From positions 62,001 to 126,000 of the forward strand of contig CAYYPE010000006.1 of assembly GCA_964473465.1 (NCBI GenBank): 64,000 nt of DNA, read 5' to 3'. Below the pieces are notes generated by a model, which saw only the letters and a program-made list of their open reading frames with translations, was not told the origin of the DNA and did no database searches. The position numbers and the translations under genes were made by a program. Shown here piece by piece: positions 47,336-55,484 of this stretch (the stretch's first letter is position 1; every line of letters begins with the position of its first letter). Source of the stretch: CALHRB01 sp964473465 (lineage in GTDB: Bacteria; Bacteroidota; Ignavibacteria; Kapaibacteriales; UBA2268).

Positions 47336-47701
47336 TTAGATTTTACTATTTATAGGATATGTTTGTGTTTCTTTGCCTTTGTTCTTTGATTTTTTATTGT
47401 CAATTAGGTGCATAATAGCTAAATAAGGATGGTAAAGCAACATTTTTGGACCTGAAAATCTCATTATTTCACGTATTTTGTCCTTTTCATATTTCCGATA
47501 GCAATGAATGGGACAGTTCTTGCAGGTTGGTTTATCATCCTCATAAGGGCAGTTTTCAAGCCTTTTCATAGCATAATCAGAAAGAGACTGACATTCATTG
47601 CAAAGTCTTCCATTATTTTTATGATTGAGTTTGCAATAAAGTTCAATCATTTTGAGTACAGTAACTCGTTCCCGTTCTATTCTGTTTAACAAAACCGCCA
47701 T
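47336..47701 (-). CDS. YgbA family (nitrous-oxide-stimulated promoter) protein
   Basis: This 121-aa protein contains a Cys-rich core, 'CKLNHKNNGRLCNECQSL' then 'CPYEDDKPTCKNCPIHCYRK', followed by 'IREIMRFSGPKMLLYHPYLA'. This matches the YgbA_NO family, in E. coli linked to growth under nitrosative stress. The several cysteines suggest a metal or iron-sulfur site, but this is inference. It lies 51 bp after the VWA/OmpA gene on the same strand. The last residues are lysine-rich and vary in the family. Confidence 0.85.
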   Translation of the reverse strand: MAVLLNRIERERVTVLKMIELYCKLNHKNNGRLCNECQSLSDYAMKRLENCPYEDDKPTCKNCPIHCYRKYEKDKIREIMRFSGPKMLLYHPYLAIMHLIDNKKSKNKGKETQTYPINSKI

Positions 47702-47752
47702 GACAAAAATTTCAAATCCTAAATATCGGATTGAAACGTCCGAAATTAATAA

Positions 47753-49141
47753 TTATTTCTTTATTACTTTAAATTCAGTTCGCCGATTCAATGCTCTCCC
47801 TTCTTCAGTTTTATTCTCTGCTATTGGTTGCTTTTCACCATAACCAGTAGTCTGGATTCTATCGGCTGAGATCCCTTTTCGGACTAAAGCTTGTTTGACA
47901 GCATCTGCTCTACGTTGGGACAGCTTCAGATTATAATACGGGTCACCGGTGGAATTCAGAGAATCAGTATGTCCTCTTATTTCAATAACCATATTTGGAA
48001 AGGCTTTCATTAATGCAAACACAGCATCTATAGCTTCATCTGAATTTTTTTGAATCGTGGCTTTGTCGAAATCAAAATAAACATTAATTAAGGCAATAGT
48101 TCCAATATCAGGTGTGTTATCATAAGTTGCGTAAGTAATTAATGTATCATCTGGAAGGCAAAGTTTTATTTTAAGATTATGAATTCCATATTCCTGAGTT
48201 TTGAATTCAATTGAATAAAAATTCTGAAGTCTTTTGTACAAATCGTTAAATACAAAATCGAATTCTTCGGTTTTATATATTCTTTGATGGATACCGCCTG
48301 TTTCTTCAGCAAATCTTTTTAAATAATATGGATTTAAATACTCCCCGAAGTCCACCGTGTTGATGGAAATATTATTTTGTTTTGCAAGGTTAATAACATA
48401 GTCAGCCGAAACAGTTGAAGAGTTATCGAATCCATCGGTAAATATAATAATGGCTTTTGATTTAGAACCCCTTGATTTCTTTAGTTCTTCAATTCCAGTT
48501 AAAATACTATTGGAAATTGCAGTCATACCACCGTATCCTTGCAATCCATTCTTTTGAAATTGGGATAGTATGTTTTCTTTAATGTGGGTTAATGGAACTT
48601 CCGTAACAACTTTGGAATCATATTTAATAATAGCATATTCGTCGAAGTCCCTTTTGTCAGAAATTAATTTACCTATTGCTTTCTGCATTGATTCAGCCCG
48701 CCATTCACCCATTGAACCGCTATGGTCAAGCACTATCGCAAGAGAATATGGAAAATAATCTTTTTCACTTATCTCTCTCATAGTGTAATTATTAATTTGT
48801 CTGATTTTGCCATTGACGGAATCCTCGACCACACACCAGTATTTTTTCATTATGTCAGAGAAAGCACCTGTTAAATAAATGCTGTTTCCTTCAATTAAAT
48901 GAAAATATACCTTGATGTTATTTGGATTTTTTGAATCAATATTTTTTATTATTACTTTGGGCTTATTTGGTTCATAAGGACTGAAGTCCTTCACTCTCTG
49001 AATAAATACCGGATTATAATCCTTTGGAGGTTCTGCATCAAAGGCAATTTCCTGCTCGCCTTTTGGGATGTTAGAACAGGAATATATTAAGAACAACATA
49101 GAAATCATCATTAGAATTTTTATAGTATTTTTGCTATTCAT
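47753..49141 (-). CDS. Lipoprotein with VWA and OmpA domains
   Basis: This 462-aa protein has a lipoprotein signal 'MLFLIYSCSN' with Cys near residue 22. A von Willebrand A domain at about 133-320 has an intact MIDAS motif 'DHSGSMG' and later 'IIFTDGFDNSS'. A C-terminal OmpA domain at about 350-462 ('VYFDFDKATIQ', 'IEIRGHTDSLNSTGDPYYN', 'RRADAVKQAL', 'NRRTEFKV') would bind peptidoglycan. It likely sits in the outer membrane, with the VWA domain binding protein partners in a metal-dependent way. It precedes the YgbA-family gene by 51 bp. The partner is unknown. Confidence 0.9.
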   Translation of the reverse strand: MNSKNTIKILMMISMLFLIYSCSNIPKGEQEIAFDAEPPKDYNPVFIQRVKDFSPYEPNKPKVIIKNIDSKNPNNIKVYFHLIEGNSIYLTGAFSDIMKKYWCVVEDSVNGKIRQINNYTMREISEKDYFPYSLAIVLDHSGSMGEWRAESMQKAIGKLISDKRDFDEYAIIKYDSKVVTEVPLTHIKENILSQFQKNGLQGYGGMTAISNSILTGIEELKKSRGSKSKAIIIFTDGFDNSSTVSADYVINLAKQNNISINTVDFGEYLNPYYLKRFAEETGGIHQRIYKTEEFDFVFNDLYKRLQNFYSIEFKTQEYGIHNLKIKLCLPDDTLITYATYDNTPDIGTIALINVYFDFDKATIQKNSDEAIDAVFALMKAFPNMVIEIRGHTDSLNSTGDPYYNLKLSQRRADAVKQALVRKGISADRIQTTGYGEKQPIAENKTEEGRALNRRTEFKVIKK

Positions 49142-49217
49142 TATGCTCCTGATTAATAAAAAATTTAAGCTAATAAATTTTTTATAAACGTTTAAGTTCT
49201 TAATTTTAGTGAAATTT

Positions 49218-49823
49218 ATGGAAAAACAATTTATTTACCCGAGAACTATCGAAAGAACAGAAAAGTTAAAAAGAGTTCTGGAAAAAAGGCAACCTGATTT
49301 AACAATTGTAATAGAAAACGTGGACGACCCACATAATGTTTCTGCAGTTGTGAGAAGTTGTGATGCTGTTGGTGTTTTCGATGTATGTCTGGTGTATTCT
49401 GAAGGAAGGGATTTTCCAGAACTGGGGGAAAAAAGTTCTGCAAGTGCCAGAAAATGGCTTAACTTCAGAAAATACAGAACAATACAAGAATGCTTTCGGG
49501 AATTACGAAATGAAAATAAAAAAATTTATACCACACACCTTAGCAAAGAATCACAATCGCTTTATGACTTAAATTTAACTGTTCCTGTCGCTATGGTTTT
49601 TGGTAATGAACACAAAGGTGTTTCTGAGGAGGCTGTTGAATTAGCTGATGGAAATTTTTTAATTCCACAGGTGGGAGTAATCCAGAGTTTGAATATTTCC
49701 GTAGCCTGTGCTGTAAGTCTTTACGAAGCTTTCAGACAAAGACTAAAAATCGGGAAATATTCAACTCCTCAATTCCCAGAATATGAATTTAATAAAATCT
49801 TAAATATATGGTTATCCAAATAA
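49218..49823 (+). CDS. TrmH/SpoU-family RNA 2'-O-methyltransferase
   Basis: This protein of about 201 aa has the three SPOUT motifs: 'NVDDPHNVSAVVRSCDAVGV', 'AMVFGNEHKGVSEE' and 'LIPQVGVIQSLNISVACAVS'. The pattern is closest to TrmH, which methylates G18 of tRNA, but the target is not proven. The frame opens at a GTG at 49209; the ATG at 49218 ('MEKQFIYPRT') is the better start. It ends 17 bp from a convergent acyl-CoA dehydrogenase. Confidence 0.92.
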   Translation: MEKQFIYPRTIERTEKLKRVLEKRQPDLTIVIENVDDPHNVSAVVRSCDAVGVFDVCLVYSEGRDFPELGEKSSASARKWLNFRKYRTIQECFRELRNENKKIYTTHLSKESQSLYDLNLTVPVAMVFGNEHKGVSEEAVELADGNFLIPQVGVIQSLNISVACAVSLYEAFRQRLKIGKYSTPQFPEYEFNKILNIWLSK

Positions 49824-49840
49824 TTGAAGTAAAATAATAA

Positions 49841-50980
49841 TTATTTTAAAATACTTCTTGCTATAACCAATCTTTGAATTTCGCTTGTTCCTTCGTATAG
49901 CTCGGTTATTTTAGCATCTCTGTAATATCTTTCAACATTGAAATCTTCGGTATAACCATATCCGCCATGAATCTGGACAGCTTTATTTGCACAAAACATA
50001 CAAACCTCAGAAGATTTTAATTTTGCCATTGCCGATTCTGTTGAATAGGGAAGACCCCTGTCTTTGAGCAGAGTAGCCCTATAGGTCAAAAGCCATGCAG
50101 CATCATATTCAACCTGCATATCGGCAAGCATCCATTGAATTGCCTGAAAATTGGCAATAGGTTGGTCGAATTGGACTCTTTCTTTGGCATATTGCTTTGC
50201 ATCTTCTATCGAAGCCCTTGCAATACCTAATGCTTGAGAAGCAATGCCTAATCTCCCTCCGTCGAGAGTAACCATAGCAACTTTGAATCCCTTGTTCAAC
50301 TCGCCAAGAAGATTTTCTTTCGGTATTTCGCAATTTTCGAAAATCAATTCTGCTGTTGATGAACTTCTTATGCCTAATTTTTTCTCCAATTTACCTATTC
50401 TGAAGCCGGGTGTTCCTTTCTCAATGATAAAAGCTGTAACACCTCTCGTCTTTTGTGGTGGGTCAGTTGAAGCTAAAACAACATATACTTCTGCTTCGGC
50501 TCCATTTGTGGCAAATAATTTAGAACCATTCAAAACCCATTTATCTCCTTCAAGTTTGGCTGTTGTTTTTGTATTTCCTGAATCTGATCCTGCTTGAGCT
50601 TCGGTAAGAGAAAAACTCCCAATTTTCTTGCCGGAGAGAAGATCAGGTAAAAATTTTCTTTTCTGCTCTTCCGTTCCAAAACGATAAATAGGATCGCAAA
50701 CAAGAGATGAATGGGCAGAGATGATAACCCCCGTTGAAGCACACCATCTTGATATTTCCTCAACTGCTAAAAAATAGGACATAAAGTCCATTCCAGCTCC
50801 GCCATATTCAGTTGGATAAGCGATGCCCATCAGACCCAATTCGCCAGCTTCCTGAATAATATCGGCTGGGAAACGGTGATTTTTCTCGTTGTCAGCAGCC
50901 ACTGGAGCTATTCTTTCTTTTGCAAATTTCGAAACCATTTCTTTGAGCATTTTCTGCTCGTCGGTTAAAAGATATTCCAT
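49841..50980 (-). CDS. Acyl-CoA dehydrogenase
   Basis: This 379-aa flavoenzyme belongs to the short/branched-chain acyl-CoA dehydrogenase group and catalyses alpha,beta-dehydrogenation of acyl-CoA with electrons passed to ETF. It has 'SLTEAQAGSDSGNTKT' and 'ATNGAEAEVYVVLA', and the conserved 'QIHGGYGYTEDFNVERYYRD' followed by 'ELYEGTSEIQRLVIAR', which contains the catalytic Glu of the SCAD/MCAD-type position. Length is normal. It diverges from another ACAD gene across a 251-bp gap. The precise chain length or branching of its substrate cannot be read from the sequence. Confidence 0.95.
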   Translation of the reverse strand: MEYLLTDEQKMLKEMVSKFAKERIAPVAADNEKNHRFPADIIQEAGELGLMGIAYPTEYGGAGMDFMSYFLAVEEISRWCASTGVIISAHSSLVCDPIYRFGTEEQKRKFLPDLLSGKKIGSFSLTEAQAGSDSGNTKTTAKLEGDKWVLNGSKLFATNGAEAEVYVVLASTDPPQKTRGVTAFIIEKGTPGFRIGKLEKKLGIRSSSTAELIFENCEIPKENLLGELNKGFKVAMVTLDGGRLGIASQALGIARASIEDAKQYAKERVQFDQPIANFQAIQWMLADMQVEYDAAWLLTYRATLLKDRGLPYSTESAMAKLKSSEVCMFCANKAVQIHGGYGYTEDFNVERYYRDAKITELYEGTSEIQRLVIARSILK

Positions 50981-51137
50981 TGTTTCCTCAAATATATTAA
51001 CATAAGTAATACAGCTTACAAAAAATATTTTTTTGATAAATATTTTTTCATTATAATTAAGCTTTAATATAACAAATTTATGAGAAACAATTATATCAAA
51101 TCAGAAGATATTTAGTAAAAATTGTATTATTTTTGTT

Positions 51138-51179
51138 GCATATTTTTTTCGTCTTTATTTTTTTGCATATTAGACGAAA
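51138..51179. promoter_or_regulatory. Inverted and direct repeats between divergent ACAD genes
   Basis: An 8-bp inverted repeat, TTTCGTCT (51147-51154) and AGACGAAA (51172-51179), spans 33 bp in the 251-bp divergent gap. A direct repeat GCATATT (51138-51144 and 51165-51171) is interleaved. A TATTTTTG -7-like element lies just upstream (51128-51135), so the repeats would sit near a transcription start for the rightward gene. This looks like an operator. The rest of the gap shows nothing recognisable. Confidence 0.45.
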
Positions 51180-51231
51180 TAATTTAATTAATTTATGAGG
51201 TCGAAATTTTCTAAGATTATAGGAAATAAAT

Positions 51232-52392
51232 ATGGGATTAAATAGTGGTTTAATGGAAGAACAAATTTCCCTCAGGGAAACAGTCAGAAGGTTTGCCGAA
51301 GAGGTCATAAAAGCAAAAGTCAAAGAGCTTGACGAGAAAGAAGAATTTAGCTATGAAATCACCCAGCAAATGGCTGAAATGGGCTTTTTAGGGGCTTTCA
51401 TACCCGAAGAATATGGTGGAAGTGCCCTTGATTATGTTTCTTACATCATTGTTGTTGAGGAATTAGCAAGAATTGATGGGTCTCAGGCGGCTACTGTTGC
51501 CGCTCATAATTCTCTTGGGGTTGGTCCAATTTATTATTTTGGAAATTCAGAGCAAAAAAAGAAATATTTGCCTCAACTTGCAAGCGGGAAACTCTGGGGC
51601 TTTGGATTAACAGAACCTGAAGCGGGAAGTGATGCAGGAAATACAAAAACAAAAGCCATTCGTGATGGTAACGATTGGATTATAAACGGTAGTAAGATTT
51701 TTATAACCAATGCTTCAACTGATATTACTCTTGGTTCTACAATTCTTGCTGTTACCGGAGAAAGAGAAGACGGAAAGAAAGAATTCACCTGTTTTCTTGT
51801 TGAAAACGATACAAAGGGCTTTACCCAGAAAAAAATGACAGGAAAAATGATGTGGCGAGCTTCCAATACCAGTGAATTAATTCTTGAGGACTGCAGGGTT
51901 CCTTCCGAGAATATTCTTGGAAAGGTTGGTGACGGATTCAAACAAATGCTTGCAACTTTAGATAACGGGAGACTATCAATTGCCGCAATGGGACTTGGTT
52001 TAGCTCAGGGTGCTTTCGATTATGCCTTAAAATATGCAAAAGAGAGAAAAACCTTTGGACATCCAATCTCCACTTACCAGATTAATGCTTTTAAATTGGC
52101 AGATATTGATATGGGCATAGAATTAGCCCGAAATTATCTTTATGAAATTTGCAGAAGGCTTAATAGAAACGAAAAAATCACAAAAGAATCAGCAATTTGC
52201 AAGCTTTACTGTTCTGAATTGGCTCATATGGCAGTAAATCATTGTGTTCAACTTCTCGGTGGCTATGGTTTGATGAAAGAATATGATGCCGAAAGATATT
52301 ACAGGGACCAAAAATTGCTTGAGATTGGGGAGGGGACCTCCGAGATTCAAAGGCTCGTTATTTCAAGAGCTATTGGATGCTATGATGTTTGA
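51232..52392 (+). CDS. Acyl-CoA dehydrogenase
   Basis: This 386-aa ACAD has 'GLTEPEAGSDAGNTKT', 'FITNASTDITLGSTILAVT', 'QLLGGYGLMKEYDAERYYRD' and the catalytic-Glu segment 'LEIGEGTSEIQRLVIS' in the SCAD/BCAD position. It is clearly diverged from the other two ACADs in the window, so different acyl-CoA substrates are likely. It is the first gene of a plus-strand run leading to the HMGCS/thiolase/DUF35 genes, 111 bp ahead of the 236-aa gene. The start ATG is preceded by AGGAAA. Confidence 0.95.
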   Translation: MGLNSGLMEEQISLRETVRRFAEEVIKAKVKELDEKEEFSYEITQQMAEMGFLGAFIPEEYGGSALDYVSYIIVVEELARIDGSQAATVAAHNSLGVGPIYYFGNSEQKKKYLPQLASGKLWGFGLTEPEAGSDAGNTKTKAIRDGNDWIINGSKIFITNASTDITLGSTILAVTGEREDGKKEFTCFLVENDTKGFTQKKMTGKMMWRASNTSELILEDCRVPSENILGKVGDGFKQMLATLDNGRLSIAAMGLGLAQGAFDYALKYAKERKTFGHPISTYQINAFKLADIDMGIELARNYLYEICRRLNRNEKITKESAICKLYCSELAHMAVNHCVQLLGGYGLMKEYDAERYYRDQKLLEIGEGTSEIQRLVISRAIGCYDV

Positions 52393-52503
52393 TTTAAATT
52401 TCTCTTTTTTTATTCGTGGATTTTCAATAACTTATATTTTTTATTTTATTATTAAGCATATAAAATTTTCATTTTTAACAATCTCATCAGGATGGAGATT
52501 TAG

Positions 52504-53214
52504 ATGATAATAGACGATTCTTTTATAAATAGTCTGCCAAGTAATAAATTACTTGCAGAATCCGAAATTATCAATGCTTTTATGAATTTAATGAACAATT
52601 CAAGCATTGCCCAAAACAAACAACAGTATTATGAGGATTTCATCGAAATTTTTGGATTTTATCAGGTATTTGCTGAACAAAATCAACTCGAAGTTGCCTT
52701 CCCAAAGCTAACTCTCGATAAAAAAATAAATATTGGCTTAATAATAAGATTTTTCGAAACAAGAAATAAGGAAATTGAAAGAGATGTTCTGGAATTTAAT
52801 CAGGAAAGGATTTTATACGAGAAAAAATCCCAATTCAGAACAATTTTAGAAGATGTTACAATTTTCGATTTAACTGATAGAGAACTGAGAATTATTAACC
52901 GGCTAATAGACGAGCTTCTTGATATTATCAGTGAAACAAAAGAAATAAACGGCTACCACTCAAACAAGCTCGTAAAAAGGTTGAACTCACTAATTAACAT
53001 TCTTAACACGAAAATAAGAAGCTTTGATCAATTCTGGGCTTTGATTGGCGACGGAGCCATTCTTCTTGGAAAATTCAAGGGAAAAGCAAAACCTGTTGTC
53101 GAAAAAATAAAAGAAATAATAAATGTTGTCTGGAAAATTCAGGCTCGTTGCGAAGATTTAACAAGCGATGTTCCAATGATGGTATTGAGTTTCAAAGACG
53201 TTGACAACAAATAG
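52504..53214 (+). CDS. Unrecognised helical protein of the ACAD/HMGCS locus
   Basis: This 236-aa protein has no signal peptide or membrane helix and is predicted almost wholly alpha-helical and charged. Recognisable stretches are 'QQYYEDFIEIFGFYQVF', a long charged helix around residues 90-125 and 'LIDELLDIISETKEI'. A C-terminal 'WALIGDGAILLGKFKGKAK' is followed by an amphipathic helix. I cannot assign a family. It lies 111 bp after the ACAD and 44 bp before the HMG-CoA synthase gene, same strand, with a TCAGGATGGAGAT region upstream as ribosome site. It may be a lineage-specific partner, or an unrelated passenger. Confidence 0.7.
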   Translation: MIIDDSFINSLPSNKLLAESEIINAFMNLMNNSSIAQNKQQYYEDFIEIFGFYQVFAEQNQLEVAFPKLTLDKKINIGLIIRFFETRNKEIERDVLEFNQERILYEKKSQFRTILEDVTIFDLTDRELRIINRLIDELLDIISETKEINGYHSNKLVKRLNSLINILNTKIRSFDQFWALIGDGAILLGKFKGKAKPVVEKIKEIINVVWKIQARCEDLTSDVPMMVLSFKDVDNK

Positions 53215-53258
53215 AACAAATCTTAATTAACATTATTAAATACATTCAGGAGATTTTT

Positions 53259-54305
53259 ATGGTAGGTATAGTTGGTTACGGGGCTTACGTTCCTGCACAC
53301 AGGATTAAATCCTCAACTATAGCAGAGCAATGGGGTTCGGATCCCGCAGCAATCGAGAGAGGTCTTCTACTTGCCGAAAAGACTGTCCCGGGACAGGACG
53401 AAGATACAATTACAATATCTGTTGCAGCTGCAAAAAATGCCTTGAAAAGAGCGAGGATTGACCCCCAAAAAATCGGAGCTGTTTATATCGGTTCCGAATC
53501 ACATCCTTATGCTGTGAAACCTTCGGGGACAATTTTAATTGATGCTCTTGGGATAGGTCCACACGTTCATGTTGCAGATTATGAATTTGCATGCAAAGCT
53601 GGCTCAGAAGCAATGTATGTGGCTTACAGTCATGTGAAATCGGGTGAAATGGAATATGCAATGGGAATTGGTGCCGATACTTCTCAAGGAGCACCGGGCG
53701 ATGCACTTGAATATTCCGCATCGGCTGGAGGTGCAGCTTTCATTTTTGGCAAGACAAATGTGCTGGCAGAGGTATTATTCACTCATTCATATACTTCAGA
53801 TACACCTGATTTCTGGAGAAGAGAGTATCAAAGATATCCCCGCCATGGTGGAAGATTCACTGGCGAACCTGCTTATTTCAAACATATCCTTGGGGCTTCC
53901 AGAGCTATTTTGGAAAAATCCGGTATGAAAGCCTCTGATTTTGCCTATGCCGTTTTTCATATGCCTAACGGAAAATTCCCACTAAAAGTTGGGAAAACTC
54001 TTGGTTTTACTAATCAACAAATGGAACAAGGCTGGGTTGTGAATATTATGGGCAATACTTATTCCGGTTCCTCACCGACAGGACTGACATCAATTCTCGA
54101 TATAGCAAAGCCGGGAGATAAGATATTTATGTGCTCATTCGGCTCTGGAGCAGGTAGCGATTCCTTTATTTTTCAGGTGACTGACAAAATTCTTGAAGTT
54201 CAGGATTTAGCACCAAAGACAAGAGATCTGTTAAATAACAAAAAAATATATTTATCTTACGGTAAATATGCTGCTTATCGTAAAAAAATATTATTTAATG
54301 ACTAA
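53259..54305 (+). CDS. Archaeal-type hydroxymethylglutaryl-CoA synthase
   Basis: This 348-aa thiolase-superfamily enzyme condenses acetyl-CoA with acetoacetyl-CoA. The nucleophile is Cys112 in 'VADYEFACKAGSEAM' and the catalytic His is His234 in 'FHMPNGKFPLKVGKTLGF'. 'YIGSESHPYAVKPSG' and 'NTYSGSSPTGLTSIL' match archaeal HMGCS rather than bacterial MvaS. In archaea it forms a complex with thiolase and DUF35, encoded in that order here. It could feed mevalonate synthesis or another branched acyl pathway. No HMG-CoA reductase or mevalonate kinase is in the window. GGAG lies eight bases before the ATG. Confidence 0.93.
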   Translation: MVGIVGYGAYVPAHRIKSSTIAEQWGSDPAAIERGLLLAEKTVPGQDEDTITISVAAAKNALKRARIDPQKIGAVYIGSESHPYAVKPSGTILIDALGIGPHVHVADYEFACKAGSEAMYVAYSHVKSGEMEYAMGIGADTSQGAPGDALEYSASAGGAAFIFGKTNVLAEVLFTHSYTSDTPDFWRREYQRYPRHGGRFTGEPAYFKHILGASRAILEKSGMKASDFAYAVFHMPNGKFPLKVGKTLGFTNQQMEQGWVVNIMGNTYSGSSPTGLTSILDIAKPGDKIFMCSFGSGAGSDSFIFQVTDKILEVQDLAPKTRDLLNNKKIYLSYGKYAAYRKKILFND

Positions 54306-54325
54306 ATTTAATTGAAAATAAATTC

Positions 54326-54330
54326 AGGAG
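54326..54330 (+). promoter_or_regulatory. RBS deciding the thiolase start
   Basis: AGGAG lies five bases before the ATG at 54336 ('MRDVAIIGVG'), so the longer frame from TTG at 54312 is not the start. Confidence 0.85.
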
Positions 54331-54335
54331 AAATT

Positions 54336-55484
54336 ATGCGTGATGTTGCAATCATCGGTGTCGGAATGACCAAATTTGGTGAACTTTGGGAGCAGGGCAT
54401 TAGAGATATGTTTGCTGAAGCTGCTATCAAAGCTATGGACGATGCCGGAGTTAAAAAAATTGATTCTTTCTATCTCGGGGCAATGTCGAGCGGATTATAT
54501 ACCTATCAGGAACACTTGAGTTCGCTTATGGCTGATTATATGGGACAAATAGGGGTTCCGGGGCTTCATGTTGAATCTGCTTGTGCTTCTGGAGGTTCTG
54601 CCGTTCGAGCTGCATTTATAGAAGTTGCATCAGGTATGAGTGATATAGTTCTTGCCGGTGGTGTTGAAAAAATGTGGGATGTCGAGGACGGGACTATTGT
54701 TCTTGCAACGGCATCCGATCAGGAGTATGAGGCTTATAACGGAGTTACCTTTCCCGGGCTTTATGCTATGATGGCAAGGGTTTATATGGAAAAATATGGT
54801 TTAACAAGGGAAGAACTTGCTCAGGTGCCAATCAAAAACCATAAACATTCTGTAAATAATCCAAATGCTCAATACCCCTTTGAAATTAGTTTAAATGATG
54901 TTCTTAAATCATCAATGGTAGCTGATCCACTAAGATTGATGGATTGCTCGCCAATTACTGACGGTGCTGCTGCAGTGATTTTATGTCCACTGGACAGAGC
55001 AAAAGAATTCACCGATAAACCTGTTAAAATCAGAGCTGTCGGTGCAGCTACCGGACCAATTGCTCTGCACGACCACAAAGACTTAACACGATTGGAAGCA
55101 GTTAAGCTGGCTGCTGACAGAGCTTACAAAATGGCAGGTTTATCTCCGGCAGACATTTCGTTTGTCGAAGTGCATGATTGTTTCTCAATCGCCGAAATCA
55201 TTGTTGCCGAGGAACTGGGATTTTTTGAATATGGAACTGCCGGAAAAGCCATTGCAGAAGGTCAGGGAACTTACGGTGGGAAAATTGTTATTAATCCAAG
55301 CGGTGGATTGAAGGCAAAAGGTCATCCGGTTGGGGCTACTGGTGCAGCACAGGTTATCGAGGCTTATTATCAGTTAACTGGTAAAGCAGGAGCTCGTCAG
55401 GTTCCTGATGCAAAATTTGGAATGACCCAGAACATGGGTGGTTCCGGTGGAAGTTGTATTGTTCATATTTTGGAGGCACTCTAA
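54336..55484 (+). CDS. Archaeal-type thiolase (acetyl-CoA acetyltransferase-like)
   Basis: This 382-aa thiolase has the nucleophilic Cys83 in 'HVESACASGGSAV', His in 'GLKAKGHPVGATGAAQ' and a late 'NMGGSGGSCIVHIL' segment. 'EVHDCFSIAEIIVAEELGFF' is typical of the archaeal/SCP-x-like thiolase group. With the preceding HMGCS and following DUF35 it forms the canonical archaeal order. It makes acetoacetyl-CoA, which the HMGCS then uses, probably by channelling inside a joint complex. The stop TAA overlaps the DUF35 start (TAATG). Confidence 0.93.
   Translation: MRDVAIIGVGMTKFGELWEQGIRDMFAEAAIKAMDDAGVKKIDSFYLGAMSSGLYTYQEHLSSLMADYMGQIGVPGLHVESACASGGSAVRAAFIEVASGMSDIVLAGGVEKMWDVEDGTIVLATASDQEYEAYNGVTFPGLYAMMARVYMEKYGLTREELAQVPIKNHKHSVNNPNAQYPFEISLNDVLKSSMVADPLRLMDCSPITDGAAAVILCPLDRAKEFTDKPVKIRAVGAATGPIALHDHKDLTRLEAVKLAADRAYKMAGLSPADISFVEVHDCFSIAEIIVAEELGFFEYGTAGKAIAEGQGTYGGKIVINPSGGLKAKGHPVGATGAAQVIEAYYQLTGKAGARQVPDAKFGMTQNMGGSGGSCIVHILEAL

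Noticed and set aside
49826..49857. A/T hairpin with GAAGT and ACTTC arms between trmH-like and ACAD genes
   Set aside because: The stem is interrupted by an unpaired A run and lacks GC; weak and likely by chance.
51128..51135. TATTTTTG as a promoter for the right-hand ACAD
   Set aside because: It matches TAnnTTTG, but there is no TTTG about 20 bp upstream and it is 97 bp from the start; kept only as context for the repeat finding.
54312..54335. Extended thiolase start at TTG 54312
   Set aside because: AGGAG is placed correctly for the ATG at 54336, and family N-termini begin 'MRDVAIIG'.
55454..55483. Extended DUF35 start
   Set aside because: The extra residues are out-of-frame thiolase sequence. 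The ATG at 55484 has a good GGAGG and a TAATG overlap.
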